DNA of 64,000 nt from Methanolobus bombayensis (lineage in GTDB: Archaea; Halobacteriota; Methanosarcinia; Methanosarcinales; Methanosarcinaceae): positions 186,001 through 250,000 of the forward strand of contig NZ_JAGGKD010000002.1 of assembly GCF_017873415.1 (NCBI RefSeq). Direction: 5' to 3'. The notes below the pieces were generated by a model. It saw only the letters and a list, made by a program, of their open reading frames with translations, searched no databases and was not told the origin of the DNA. Position numbers and translations under genes: made by a program. Positions 35,757-45,013 of this stretch are shown in pieces (the first letter of the stretch is position 1; the number at the start of each line of letters is the position of its first letter).

Positions 35757-36611
35757 TTATCTATAATTTCCTTTACAAAGACCTGTAAAACTCTTTTTAC
35801 AGGTAACTCTGCTTGATAAAGGTTTTTTGTCCTTTAGTTTCGAATCCATATATTCATTCAAATGAGACTTAAGAGAGTTGATCTCATCATTTTGGGGCAA
35901 TGTTGCTACCAATTTATCAATGAAACCACGTTCTTTTACAAGATTGAAAGTTTCTCTGAAATTCATATCGAAAAGCCAGGCCATACGGGTGAGGTTCATA
36001 TCATTGCACGTCCTGACATGACCGATACTTGCAACCTTGTTTTCCATTATCTCCTGTACAATTTCCGGAGAGTAATTAGGATTATCCGGTAGGCCCATAT
36101 CAAGAGCAGGATTTGGTTCTTCATTCCTTTTACGGTGGTGATCCAACAGAACCTTGTAGATGTCAAGCTTATCTGCATCTCTTATGAGTTTTGCATGGAA
36201 AAGAGTTCTTTTATCAGGAGTTCCTGTAATTCTGAACCTGTTGTGATTAACGATTGAAAAAAGGATAATTCGTTTTTCAGTTATCGGAAGGCTGGTAAGA
36301 ACTTTTTCAGACTTCAGTACTTTCACACCCAGAACAGCATGGTTCACTGATTCACTATCTTTAAATGTCCTGTACTTGCTGATCTGCTCGAAACGCCCCA
36401 CATCATGAAGAAGTGCAATTGACATTGCAAGAAAATAATCTTCAGCATCAACATTTTCAGAAGCAGCTATAAGGCTAGCATTTTCACATACTCTGATGCT
36501 GTGATCTTCTTTTAGTATCACATTCTGCCGGATAAAATTATCATCATTATAAAAGGATCTGACATAGTTGTGAAACCAGATTTTAAGATCATTGAATTTT
36601 TCTTCATTCAT
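35757..36611 (-). CDS. HD-domain phosphohydrolase
   Basis: This 284-residue protein has the HD metal site: H of EDHSIRVCENAS, HD in ALLHDVGRFEQ and D of IRDADKLDIYKVL. The last motif is a DxDK, typical of HD proteins acting on nucleotides. It has no signal peptide. The C-terminus is basic with two Cys (TCKKSFTGLCKG), so it may bind nucleic acid or metal. The substrate is unknown. Confidence 0.85.
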   Translation of the reverse strand: MNEEKFNDLKIWFHNYVRSFYNDDNFIRQNVILKEDHSIRVCENASLIAASENVDAEDYFLAMSIALLHDVGRFEQISKYRTFKDSESVNHAVLGVKVLKSEKVLTSLPITEKRIILFSIVNHNRFRITGTPDKRTLFHAKLIRDADKLDIYKVLLDHHRKRNEEPNPALDMGLPDNPNYSPEIVQEIMENKVASIGHVRTCNDMNLTRMAWLFDMNFRETFNLVKERGFIDKLVATLPQNDEINSLKSHLNEYMDSKLKDKKPLSSRVTCKKSFTGLCKGNYR

Positions 36612-36664
36612 TTGATGCTAGAATGGCAATTAAAGGCATTATATTTTGTGTATTCATTAAATGA

Positions 36665-37147
36665 TCAGTACTGGAGTGAGAAAAGCATTCTATCATCATT
36701 GCCTTTCAGATACAGTTTCAACTGCTCTCCTTCAAGCACCACTGAATCAACATTTCCAAGATATGCAAGATACTTATTGCCAATAGAATCCTCTCCGCAT
36801 TCCATAAGTGTCACTGGTCCTGGATTTAAGTTAATGCTACTGTCTTGCAGGATATAGGTTCCGCTTCCCGTGTTGCAGTCAGCAACAATATAATAGGTCC
36901 CGTCTTCCATGAATCTGATCGTATATTTCTTAGGGTCGGGAACAACAAGCGGTGTTTTTGCATCTTCTTCAATTGTACCAGTCCATTCCCATGTTACATT
37001 TGAAATACTTTCTACAGTAACTTCCGTGTTTTCAACGTTATTCTCCAGTTCTGTATTTGTATCCAGACAGGCAGAAACTGAAATTATAATTGTGATAATT
37101 GCCAGAATTAGTGCTGTTTTAATCACCTTCTCTATAAGCCTCAACAT
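36665..37147 (-). CDS. META-domain lipoprotein
   Basis: This 160-residue protein has a lipoprotein signal (IISVSAC). The META/HslJ-like domain includes NVTWEWTG, YTIRFMEDGTYYIVADCNTGSGTY and LNPGPVTLMECG, with two Cys that probably form a disulfide. It is paralogous to the 62397-63188 protein. It is likely anchored on the outer face of the membrane; the role of META domains is not well defined. Confidence 0.85.
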   Translation of the reverse strand: MLRLIEKVIKTALILAIITIIISVSACLDTNTELENNVENTEVTVESISNVTWEWTGTIEEDAKTPLVVPDPKKYTIRFMEDGTYYIVADCNTGSGTYILQDSSINLNPGPVTLMECGEDSIGNKYLAYLGNVDSVVLEGEQLKLYLKGNDDRMLFSLQY

Positions 37148-37228
37148 TTTACCTCCTGAATTTTAATATAAATAGAAGAAGATTATATATTATCCGGTCA
37201 TAGTCTTTTCTGAGTATTATCTCAGGGG

Positions 37229-37705
37229 ATGAAACGTATGCCTGATGGAAAAACACATAATGCTATAAACGCAGCAGTGCTGACAGCAGTACTAGTTGGT
37301 TTTTACTTAATAATCAAAGAAGGTATGGATCCTTCCAGTATTTATCTGAATAATTACACAATAGTTGCTTTTTCAGCAGCCTATATTTTTGCCACATTGT
37401 TCCTGAGTCCTGATCTTGACATCAGCAGCAAACCCTATAGGAGATGGGGTATCCTCAAAATACTCTGGTGGCCATATAAAGAAATATTCAAGCACCGTGG
37501 ACTATCACACCATCCAATTTTCGGCCCTCTGTCTATCGTACTTAACCTTGCAGTAATAGTTGCTGCATTTTTTCTGATGGCAGGAATTGATTTTAAGTCA
37601 ATACCCTCCAGTCTGCTTATAGCAGGGGTTTCAGGAATAGTTCTTTCTATTGAAATGCATATCATTGCAGACAATGTGGTCTCAAAAATGAAGGTATTTT
37701 TCTAA
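37229..37705 (+). CDS. DUF2227 metal-binding membrane protein
   Basis: This 158-residue protein has membrane helices and metal-binding motifs MPDGKTHNAIN, FLSPDLDISS, KHRGLSHHP and a late H in EMHIIADN. This arrangement is typical of DUF2227, distantly related to YdjM-type hydrolases. It is alone in its direction. A second start lies at MPDG (four codons in). Confidence 0.8.
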   Translation: MKRMPDGKTHNAINAAVLTAVLVGFYLIIKEGMDPSSIYLNNYTIVAFSAAYIFATLFLSPDLDISSKPYRRWGILKILWWPYKEIFKHRGLSHHPIFGPLSIVLNLAVIVAAFFLMAGIDFKSIPSSLLIAGVSGIVLSIEMHIIADNVVSKMKVFF

Positions 37706-37751
37706 ATCTAATCTACATTAGAATGACAGGCTTAATGGAAATATAAAAGAG

Positions 37752-38390
37752 TTAATTGACCCTGTCCTTAAATTCCGTATCAATGTGCGTTCCGTCACAA
37801 AATGGTTTATTTTTTGATTTCCCACATCTGCAGAGAGCATAATGGTCCATAGTTTCCGGTTTAAAACCTTGCTTATCTTCAAGCTCGACGCCACCTATTG
37901 CATGATAGGGACCATTCTTAACCATGAATATTTCAGGTTCGTGAGGATAATCCTTGTGAAGAACTTTGTTCATTGTGTAACTCAAAGCTCCTGATGGACA
38001 GGTTCTGATAGTCTTTGCAATCTCTTCAGAATCAGCTGCATCCGGGTCTACCCATGGTTTTTTACCTTTTCTGAAAACCTCCGGGAGTTTCAGAATGCAA
38101 TGCCCTATATGTGAGCAAACAGCCCTGTTGTCATGGATCGTTATCTCTTTTCCGGCAAATGATTCATTTTTGTCAGGATGTTTGCCGCCTTCTTTCTTCT
38201 CTGAAAAGCCGTTATGCAGGTGAGCTCCATCGCAAAAAGGTTTTTTCTCAGAATCACCACATCTGCATAGAGCCATGGATGGGGTTGTTTCTATGAAAAC
38301 ACCTTTTGAGTTTCTGAGTATTTTGAGATCTTTTACAATAAAAGGACCGTCTTTTGAAACTCTGATAACAGGTTTTTTCCCCTTGTTCAT
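37752..38390 (-). CDS. Iron-sulfur protein with two CDGSH domains and a divergent [4Fe-4S]-type domain
   Basis: The protein has 212 residues. An N-terminal CDGSH finger (CRCGDSEKKPFCDGAH) and a C-terminal one (CRCGKSKNKPFCDGTH) each coordinate a [2Fe-2S] cluster through Cys3-His. Between them is a Fer4_19-type segment (CSHIGHC ... TCPSGALSY). It is cytoplasmic and probably an electron carrier or redox sensor. It lies 3 nt after the preceding gene. Confidence 0.9.
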   Translation of the reverse strand: MNKGKKPVIRVSKDGPFIVKDLKILRNSKGVFIETTPSMALCRCGDSEKKPFCDGAHLHNGFSEKKEGGKHPDKNESFAGKEITIHDNRAVCSHIGHCILKLPEVFRKGKKPWVDPDAADSEEIAKTIRTCPSGALSYTMNKVLHKDYPHEPEIFMVKNGPYHAIGGVELEDKQGFKPETMDHYALCRCGKSKNKPFCDGTHIDTEFKDRVN

Positions 38391-38393
38391 GTT

Positions 38394-38909
38394 TTACCTT
38401 TTTACATACAAAGCTGCCAGAAATCCCAAAACAGCAAGCACTATACCAAATCCGGGAGATTGCACGTCTGTTGTTGTATTTTCAACATCTGAGTCGCTGC
38501 CGGTTTGTATTGCATCTTCAGTGGTCACAGTTGTGTTGATTTCATTTTCATGATCCTCTGTTTCTGTTTCTCTTTCAGTAATTTCTGTCACTTCAGGATA
38601 ATCATCTGAATGTCCTGGAAATGTCAGTGCATTTATCTCTTCGATATTTGTGAAACCATCACCATCAGAATCAAGTTCTTCTATGGCAAGAAAATCTTTA
38701 CCATTTTCTGAATAACTGATCCCGTAACTGTCACGTATGCCTCCTCCATTTGGATTTACGTGACATGTATCACAGGTTGCAAGTCGTGTGTCAGTTAAAT
38801 CATATTGTTCAACGAATGCTGCCATGTAATTTGGTCTTGCAGATGCTGTGTGGATTCCGAATAGAACTAGCGATAATAAAAGTAGCCCAATAACAAATTT
38901 CCATTTCAT
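38394..38909 (-). CDS. Secreted CxxCH protein with Asp-rich calcium-loop and PGF-CTERM anchor
   Basis: The protein has 171 residues from ATG 38909; an ATG five codons upstream is the alternative. It starts with a signal peptide (MKWKFVIGLLLLSLVLFG). A single haem-binding motif CDTCH follows, then a Ca-loop-like DSDGDGFTNIEE, a Thr/Glu-rich linker, and a C-terminal PGFGIVLAVLGFLAALYVKR. That tail fits the PGF-CTERM signal processed by archaeosortase A. Single-haem electron transfer on the cell surface is plausible but unproven. It is in the same direction as the CDGSH gene and only 3 nt upstream of it. Confidence 0.82.
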   Translation of the reverse strand: MKWKFVIGLLLLSLVLFGIHTASARPNYMAAFVEQYDLTDTRLATCDTCHVNPNGGGIRDSYGISYSENGKDFLAIEELDSDGDGFTNIEEINALTFPGHSDDYPEVTEITERETETEDHENEINTTVTTEDAIQTGSDSDVENTTTDVQSPGFGIVLAVLGFLAALYVKR

Positions 38910-39072
38910 ATATACACTCCGCATTTATCAACACTATTATTTTGGGCAGGTAATATTTAAGTATTCCATAGATCAAATCTTTTATTTCTACGCAACACCC
39001 TAAAAAATAATACACATAATAAAATATTTATTGTATGTTTTCTTTTTAATAAGAGGAGACGAAGGAAACAAA

Positions 39073-39777
39073 ATGAAGATACTAAGTAGTCTTTTAGTCT
39101 TAATTACAGTTTTATTAATCTTGATAATGCCTGCTAATGGCGACATCTTACCACCGGGAATGAAAGTTTACGATAGATGTGTAAGCATATCAAATCTCGG
39201 TGATTATCATGATGTTGTTTTTGTAGGTTACATCACCGGTCCGGTCATACAATGCGAAAATCCATATATAATTAATTCCAGTGAATGCCTGACACAATTC
39301 TATAAAGCCAACAAACTTACGGTCTATGCTATTGAAAAAGATTATTTTGAAAATAAAGGACTCGAGAATATCGATTTCGAGTCTGATCCCAACATATTAC
39401 CCTACAACTTTGATTTTAATGTAGATTGGGGTCATACTGTTGTTGCAAATCCATTGACAAAGGAAGAAATATACTATTCTGTGGCAGGCTTTAATGATAC
39501 AGCTTTGATACTCTATGCAGAAAGAAAAGTTTCTTTCTACGGATCAGTCATTGACAGAGAGGAAACATACGGTAAACCTTCAATACCGGATATGAGAGTA
39601 GTGTTCAATGAGTCAAAAGTGAAAACAGAAACTGAAAGTTTAGTAAATGGTAGTATGGAATCAAAGGAAGCTAGTAAAATTAATGAAACGTCAGATGTCA
39701 ATTCATCTGAGGGCGAATTAAATCTTAAAGACACAATACTGTGTTTCTTCAGAAAGCTATTTGGAAATGATTGCTGA
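39073..39777 (+). CDS. Secreted hypothetical protein
   Basis: The protein has 234 residues from ATG 39073; an upstream in-frame start (39031) is less likely because the signal peptide MKILSSLLVLITVLLIL begins here. It has four Cys, an Asn/Ser-rich C-terminal linker (NGSMESKEASKINETSDVN) and a hydrophobic tail (ILCFFRKLFGNDC). The tail resembles that of 54798-55523. No family is recognised. The next gene starts 31 nt later. Confidence 0.65.
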   Translation: MKILSSLLVLITVLLILIMPANGDILPPGMKVYDRCVSISNLGDYHDVVFVGYITGPVIQCENPYIINSSECLTQFYKANKLTVYAIEKDYFENKGLENIDFESDPNILPYNFDFNVDWGHTVVANPLTKEEIYYSVAGFNDTALILYAERKVSFYGSVIDREETYGKPSIPDMRVVFNESKVKTETESLVNGSMESKEASKINETSDVNSSEGELNLKDTILCFFRKLFGNDC

Positions 39778-39808
39778 AAAGATTCTGATTAAAATGAAAC
39801 AAAAGTAA

Positions 39809-40165
39809 ATGTTATATGAATATAGATTCCTTGTATCGTTTTTCCTGACACTGTTGATAGAGACATCAATTCTTTTCTTGCTAATAAGAAATTACTTCAA
39901 AATTGATGATATCAGTAATTCTCTTGTTTTATTTGCAGGAATCATTGCTTCATTTTCAACACTACCGTATCTATGGTTCTTACTACCTCAATTCATTACT
40001 TCATACAATATTCTTGTTGTAGCCGGTGAAACATCAGTTATTTTGGCTGAAGGTGTGATCTATTATTATGTTCTGAAAGTTACCGCTAAAAGGGCTTTTG
40101 CTTTATCATTTGTTTGTAATCTTATATCATTTATCACTGGATTGTTAATGAATTCTTTTATCTGA
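39809..40165 (+). CDS. Four-helix membrane protein
   Basis: This 118-residue protein has four hydrophobic segments: FLVSFFLTLLIETSILFLL, SLVLFAGIIASFSTL, ILVVAGETSVILAEG and FALSFVCNLISFITGLL. No family is recognised. It is 31 nt downstream of the secreted protein and could be co-transcribed with it. Confidence 0.6.
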   Translation: MLYEYRFLVSFFLTLLIETSILFLLIRNYFKIDDISNSLVLFAGIIASFSTLPYLWFLLPQFITSYNILVVAGETSVILAEGVIYYYVLKVTAKRAFALSFVCNLISFITGLLMNSFI

Positions 40166-40254
40166 TCCTACATTAAAGTTTATGAAGGATTAATTAATTT
40201 CCTTTATTTCATTTTAGAAGATTCTTTATAGATTATCGTTTTCTCTAATAAGCT

Positions 40255-40773
40255 ATGGAATATCAGAACGAAGAATTTGAAGAAAACGATTTCAAAGATA
40301 TCGATCTTGCAGAAAGTTCATTTAGGAACACTAAATTCATCGATTGCAATTTTGACAACTGCAAATTATTAAATGTTGACCTAAATAACACGCGGCTTCA
40401 AGAGGTAAAATTTAGGAATTGTAAAATTGTAGGTCTGGATTTTTCAAAATGCAATGATTTTATACTGAATATTGGATTTGAGAATTGCTATCTTTCATAT
40501 TGTATATTCTCAGATATGGATCTGGATAACACAGAATTTAACGAGTGTAAGATATATGATTGTGATTTTGTAAATACTAACCTTAAAAATACAAATTTTG
40601 AAGGCTCAGATCTTAAAAACAGTCTTTTCAGGAACACAAACCTTAGTTATGCATCTTTTAGGAATGCAAAGGATTACTCCATAGATCCTAATAATAATTC
40701 CTTCAAAAAGACAAAGTTCTCTATTCCTGAAGTTATTTCCCTATTAAGTATCTATGATATTGAAATAGACTAA
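40255..40773 (+). CDS. Pentapeptide-repeat protein
   Basis: This 172-residue protein is built of A(D/N)LxN-type five-residue repeats, e.g. FRNTKFIDCNFDNC, SDMDLDNTEFNEC and NTNLKNTNFEGSDLKNSLF. These form a right-handed quadrilateral beta-helix. Such proteins often mimic DNA or act as scaffolds. There is no signal peptide. Function is unknown. Confidence 0.85.
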   Translation: MEYQNEEFEENDFKDIDLAESSFRNTKFIDCNFDNCKLLNVDLNNTRLQEVKFRNCKIVGLDFSKCNDFILNIGFENCYLSYCIFSDMDLDNTEFNECKIYDCDFVNTNLKNTNFEGSDLKNSLFRNTNLSYASFRNAKDYSIDPNNNSFKKTKFSIPEVISLLSIYDIEID

Positions 40774-40903
40774 ACAACAATATATAATAATGCAATTTAA
40801 ATTATACTAATAAAAAGAAAGAAATACTATAATGATAATTTCTTCTTCAAATATATCTCTGCTTTATTTGTAAGTTTGATATATTTTCAAAAGTGGGTGA
40901 AAT

Positions 40904-41302
40904 ATGAAAACTAAATATAAGATTGCAGGCGGTATATTATTATCATTCCTATTTTTGTATGTGATACTGCCATTTTTGATTGTAGGAGGACCCACACCAT
41001 TTTACGAAATAAAGAATAATGATACTGTAAGTCATAAAATCACAGTAGAAATCTTTGACCCGCAAAATAATTCTATACACAAAAAAGATTATTTTCTGGA
41101 ACCCCATGAGGTTCTAAAAAAACCCAAACCTCCAATTCTTGTTCTGAAAACTTATTTTATTGATAAAGAATGTGGCTGCCGCTTTGAAAGTACTCTTAAT
41201 AATAATTCTTCTGCCTCCCTTCTTATCAACTATCACCCATGGAATGAGCCATCAATTTCTGTTTCTGAAAATAAAATTCATATTGAAGAACTTAGTATCT
41301 GA
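40904..41302 (+). CDS. Small secreted or membrane-anchored hypothetical protein
   Basis: This 132-residue protein has an N-terminal membrane helix (IAGGILLSFLFLYVILPFLIV) and then a beta-rich outer domain with two Cys (ECGCRF). GTGGGTGAAAT precedes the ATG, a good GGTGA ribosome binding site. No family is recognised. Confidence 0.6.
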   Translation: MKTKYKIAGGILLSFLFLYVILPFLIVGGPTPFYEIKNNDTVSHKITVEIFDPQNNSIHKKDYFLEPHEVLKKPKPPILVLKTYFIDKECGCRFESTLNNNSSASLLINYHPWNEPSISVSENKIHIEELSI

Positions 41303-41527
41303 CCAGAAAAACTATTTTGTGAATTATGAAAGTACTTTATTAAATAAGATACTTACTAATTAATTTATGATAAAATATCAAAAACAACATTCAGAGAAGG
41401 TTCAAATGTAAAAGCTTATGAATAATCATGTCTACATATTCAGAAAAGCAATTATAAATTTAAATAGCAACTAAATTTAATTTCAATTTAAAAGATAGAA
41501 TGTATATTTTTTACCGGGGGTTAAGTT

Positions 41528-42316
41528 TTGACGAATAAAAAACTAGTAGATGTCATATTTGCTTCAGAAAAAAGAAAAAACGTACTTCTAATGTTAAAAA
41601 ACGGTCCTCAGGAAATGACATATCTTTTAGAAAGCCTGGATACAAACAGACCTGCATTGCTCCCTCAAATGAGAATTCTTGAAGAACATTCACTTATTTA
41701 TCAAACAGGTGATTCTTACGGTCTTTCAACTATTGGTAAGATAGTTGTCGATGAAATGAAACCATTTCTGGATACTATTGAGACACTTAGCAAACACAGC
41801 CATTATTTGAGTACCCACAACACAGAATCGATTCCTGATCATCTTTTTGAACGGATCAGCGAAATAAGGAATTGTAAGATAATAGAACCCAGTCTTGTAA
41901 ACACATATGAGATAAACAAGGAATTCTTTGAAAAAGCAAAGACAACAAAGTCATTGAAATTTGTTTTCACTTTTATGCATCCTACTTTTCCTGACATCCT
42001 TTCTCACTATACTGCAAAGAACATAGATATCACAATGATAATCACCCAGGATTTGTTCAATAAGATGCAAAATGATTTTTCAGATGAATTTAAAAATGCT
42101 TTAAATAATGAGAATAACAAGTTTTTTATTTACAGAAAGGAGCTGAATATATCCTCTCTATCCATAAATGATGATTGTTTTGTCTTGCGGTTACTTTTCA
42201 ATAACAATGAATTCAGCAGCAAACAGGTTTACTGCTGTAGTCCGGAAGCGTATAGATGGAGCAAGGATCTTTTTGATTATTATTTGGAAGATGCAAAACC
42301 TATTAATCATGTCTAA
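41528..42316 (+). CDS. FilR1/Msr-type winged-helix regulator (DUF1724), copy 1
   Basis: The protein has 262 residues. The N-terminal winged helix (about 1-75) includes RKNVLLMLKNGPQ and PALLPQMRILEEHSLIYQTGD. The C-terminal FilR1 (DUF1724) domain has the conserved core FVFTFMHPTFPDIL. In Methanosarcina, related Msr proteins control methyltransferase genes. The TTG start at 41528 is preceded by GGGGGTTA. It is immediately upstream of a paralog, 43 nt away. Confidence 0.9.
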   Translation: MTNKKLVDVIFASEKRKNVLLMLKNGPQEMTYLLESLDTNRPALLPQMRILEEHSLIYQTGDSYGLSTIGKIVVDEMKPFLDTIETLSKHSHYLSTHNTESIPDHLFERISEIRNCKIIEPSLVNTYEINKEFFEKAKTTKSLKFVFTFMHPTFPDILSHYTAKNIDITMIITQDLFNKMQNDFSDEFKNALNNENNKFFIYRKELNISSLSINDDCFVLRLLFNNNEFSSKQVYCCSPEAYRWSKDLFDYYLEDAKPINHV

Positions 42317-42359
42317 TGTAGAAATTTGTTTATATGTTTTTAGCAGGAGATAAGCCTTC

Positions 42360-43145
42360 ATGAATAAGTCATTGACAGATGTCATCTTCGCTTCTGAGAA
42401 AAGAAAAAAGGTCCTTTTATTGCTACAGGGTGGGAAAAAAGATATAAATTTTCTTCTTGAACATTTAAAAACAAAAAGGACATCATTACTTCCACAATTA
42501 AGAATTATGGAACAAAATAATATTGTTTCACATTACGGAAGCAACTATGAGCTCACAAGAATTGGTAAATTACTGGCAGATGAAGTAAAACCTTTCCTTG
42601 AAACACTTGAAACACTGGACAAAGGTAATTCTTATTTTTCAACCCATAATATAGATGGTATCCCGGAACAATTTCTAAAACGTATACGTGAAATTAAGGA
42701 TTTTGTTCTTATAGAACCAGACCATGTTGATGCTCAAAAACTGAATGCAGAATATCTTGCAGAAGCACTCGGATCAAAAGAAGTGTATTTTGTTTTTACT
42801 TTCATGCATCCGGGAACTATTCCGGTGCTTCAACAATTGCTGGATAATAATATCAACATTTCTGTTATTGATAGCAAAGAACTTACTGATAAACTTGTAA
42901 ATGAAATGCCTGATAGGTGCCAGTATTTCCTTTCATTTGATAATCTCAGAATTCACTCGTATTCAAAAAGTATAGGGGTATGCTCTCTGACAGTAACTGA
43001 TAACGGATTTTTGTTACGATTACTATTCAATAATAATGAATTCAGCAATAAACAGATTGTTTGTATGAGTCCCGAAGGACGTAAATGGGGAAAAGACCTT
43101 CATGACTATTATGAAAAAGATGCTACATTGATTACAGAGATATGA
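42360..43145 (+). CDS. FilR1/Msr-type winged-helix regulator (DUF1724), copy 2
   Basis: This 261-residue protein is a clear paralog of copy 1: VIFASEKRKKVLLLLQGG, SLLPQLRIMEQNNI, FVFTFMHPGTIPVL and LRLLFNNNEFSNKQI are shared patterns. AGGAG lies 11 nt upstream of the ATG. The pair arose by tandem duplication and has diverged to perhaps half identity (estimate by eye). It may form a heterodimer or regulate different targets. No methyltransferase is adjacent. Confidence 0.9.
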   Translation: MNKSLTDVIFASEKRKKVLLLLQGGKKDINFLLEHLKTKRTSLLPQLRIMEQNNIVSHYGSNYELTRIGKLLADEVKPFLETLETLDKGNSYFSTHNIDGIPEQFLKRIREIKDFVLIEPDHVDAQKLNAEYLAEALGSKEVYFVFTFMHPGTIPVLQQLLDNNINISVIDSKELTDKLVNEMPDRCQYFLSFDNLRIHSYSKSIGVCSLTVTDNGFLLRLLFNNNEFSNKQIVCMSPEGRKWGKDLHDYYEKDATLITEI

Positions 43146-43157
43146 AAAAGAAAAAAC

Positions 43158-43172
43158 GGTTCAGATTGAACC
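43158..43172. terminator. Hairpin between convergent genes
   Basis: The sequence GGTTCA-GAT-TGAACC is a perfect inverted repeat 13 nt after the FilR1 copy 2 stop, with an A-run upstream that serves as a T-run for the opposite gene. It probably ends transcription of the convergent gene 43185-44078. Confidence 0.45.
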
Positions 43173-43184
43173 ATTCACTGTTAT

Positions 43185-44078
43185 TTATTCATAAGCTTCA
43201 AGAGCAAGCTCAATTTCTTCATCTGCCTTATCATAATTTTCTTCAGCCATGTATTCACATGCTTTTGCACAGTGTTCTGCAAAAGTTATACTTGGATCAT
43301 AGACAGTACTGCTTTCAATTGCAGATATTGAAAGTTCTGAGTATTCTGAGTCTTCAAGGTCTGAAAGTATTTCTTTTGTTTCTGTCAGGTTGGATGCAGC
43401 ATATTCAAAACAGGCTTGAGCTTCTTCCCATTCCTCGTCTTCAAAATATTCAAGAGCTTTGTCATAATTCTCCCATCCATATACCTGTGAAGAAAGACTT
43501 TTTTTCAGAGTTTGAAGCTCTGACACAATATCCAGGTTCGTGTAAACAGATTCCCTGTCAAGTACCAGAATTGGTTTTAATTCAAGAGGGACATCATCCA
43601 TTTTTATCTCTGATGAAAGTTCCTTGGCGTTTTCAAGATTTGGAACAGAACTTTCAAGAGAAATTCCGAATTTTGCAATCTCATCATGTGCATTATCATA
43701 TTCTTCAATAGCAATGTAAGTACGGGCTTTATAGAGATGATCATAACAATCAAGAAGATCCTCTTCTGCTCCTATGCTTTCCAGATAATAATCACAGATT
43801 ATTGTATTTACGTCAACAAGTTTCTGTTCTTCTTCATCTTCTGTGCTGATATTTTCCAGAATTTCAAGTGCTTCTTCATAACTGACTTTAGCTGCATAAA
43901 GCCTGTTTCGTGCATCTGTGGGTGCATCTGTATCCATATCTTCAATTAGTTCCTCTCCGGAAGACATAAGAGAAGTTGCAAGTTCAATATTCTTGCTGGC
44001 AGTACTTTGTTCTTCTTCTACGCACCCGGACATTGATAAAATTGTCACTAATACTACCAGTATAATCAATATTTTCAA
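43185..44078 (-). CDS. Helical lipoprotein, acidic repeats
   Basis: This 297-residue protein has a lipoprotein signal (TILSMSGC) and then all-helical, Glu/Asp-rich sequence with TPR-like pairs such as YDKALEYFEDEEWEEAQACFEYA and CEYMAEENYDKADEEIELALEAYE. It resembles TPR-type outer-surface scaffolds in methanogens. No catalytic motif is visible. Confidence 0.7.
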   Translation of the reverse strand: MKILIILVVLVTILSMSGCVEEEQSTASKNIELATSLMSSGEELIEDMDTDAPTDARNRLYAAKVSYEEALEILENISTEDEEEQKLVDVNTIICDYYLESIGAEEDLLDCYDHLYKARTYIAIEEYDNAHDEIAKFGISLESSVPNLENAKELSSEIKMDDVPLELKPILVLDRESVYTNLDIVSELQTLKKSLSSQVYGWENYDKALEYFEDEEWEEAQACFEYAASNLTETKEILSDLEDSEYSELSISAIESSTVYDPSITFAEHCAKACEYMAEENYDKADEEIELALEAYE

Positions 44079-44193
44079 AAATAACCACCTTTTTTTGTAT
44101 TAACTGTGTAAAATTCTAAACAATACTGGATTGTAAAACATATCATAAAAATTAATCGATTATGATTTGTTTTTCACGCTGTAAAAGCGGATG

Positions 44194-44880
44194 TCAGATA
44201 AAATAAAGCATGAACATAAATACTCTGTAAATTACATAGAAAGTCGCAGGAATTCCAACTGTAAGTATTGCCTTTTTTGTTGACAGGTCTCTTCCATATT
44301 TCATTCCATTTATCCAGATATTTAAGGCCAGAATAAATAGCAATGTCGAAAAAAGAGTGCTTATTATATTTAAAGGCAGGTTTGCATATAATAGTTCATT
44401 TACAAAAACATCAGTGTTCCCGGTTTGATCCAGGTTTTCTATCATAGAGAAAAAATCAACTTCAGGGATTATCATCCAAAAATATAGTGGGCCTGTAATG
44501 GTATCTATGATGTATGGTATAAAACCATATGATGTGAACTCAAGTACTCTTTTAAAGCTGCCTTTTCCACGGAATATGGCAGAGAATAGATAAAAAACAC
44601 CAGCAGTGCTTACCCACAAAAAAAGAATACCAATAAAAGAAACAATTAAAACTATTAGCAGAATAATAATAAACAACACATACATATCAGAAGGAATAGA
44701 AGGTAAATACGTTGCTGCTTTTGAGAAATCATTAGGGATAAGCAGCACAAAAATCATGGCGAGAATGAACAATCTGGCAAGCCAGAGACTTATGATAATA
44801 TAAAATGGCTTTTTCAGCTCTTCCGGCTCATTCATTTTGTTCCTGAAAAACTGATTCGGATTTTTAAATAATTCCAGCAT
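44194..44880 (-). CDS. Yip1-family membrane protein
   Basis: This protein of about 228 residues starts at ATG 44880; TTG 44892 is the alternative. It has five to six hydrophobic helices and begins LFKNPNQFFRNKM, the usual start of archaeal Yip1-domain proteins. The function is unknown. Confidence 0.75.
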   Translation of the reverse strand: MLELFKNPNQFFRNKMNEPEELKKPFYIIISLWLARLFILAMIFVLLIPNDFSKAATYLPSIPSDMYVLFIIILLIVLIVSFIGILFLWVSTAGVFYLFSAIFRGKGSFKRVLEFTSYGFIPYIIDTITGPLYFWMIIPEVDFFSMIENLDQTGNTDVFVNELLYANLPLNIISTLFSTLLFILALNIWINGMKYGRDLSTKKAILTVGIPATFYVIYRVFMFMLYFI

Positions 44881-45013
44881 ACTTTTATCCAACCTTAAAA
44901 TAATATCTATAAAAAATAACTCTTATCAAAAAGTTTTTTACAAAATAAAGTAGCTCTCTATAAAAAGTTTGCTAAAATAATTAGAAAAGAAGAATGGTGG
45001 ATGTTTTTACGGT

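Noticed and set aside
43142-43711. Rightward 189-residue frame
   Set aside because: It is a His/Leu/Gln-rich antisense shadow of the lipoprotein gene 43185-44078.
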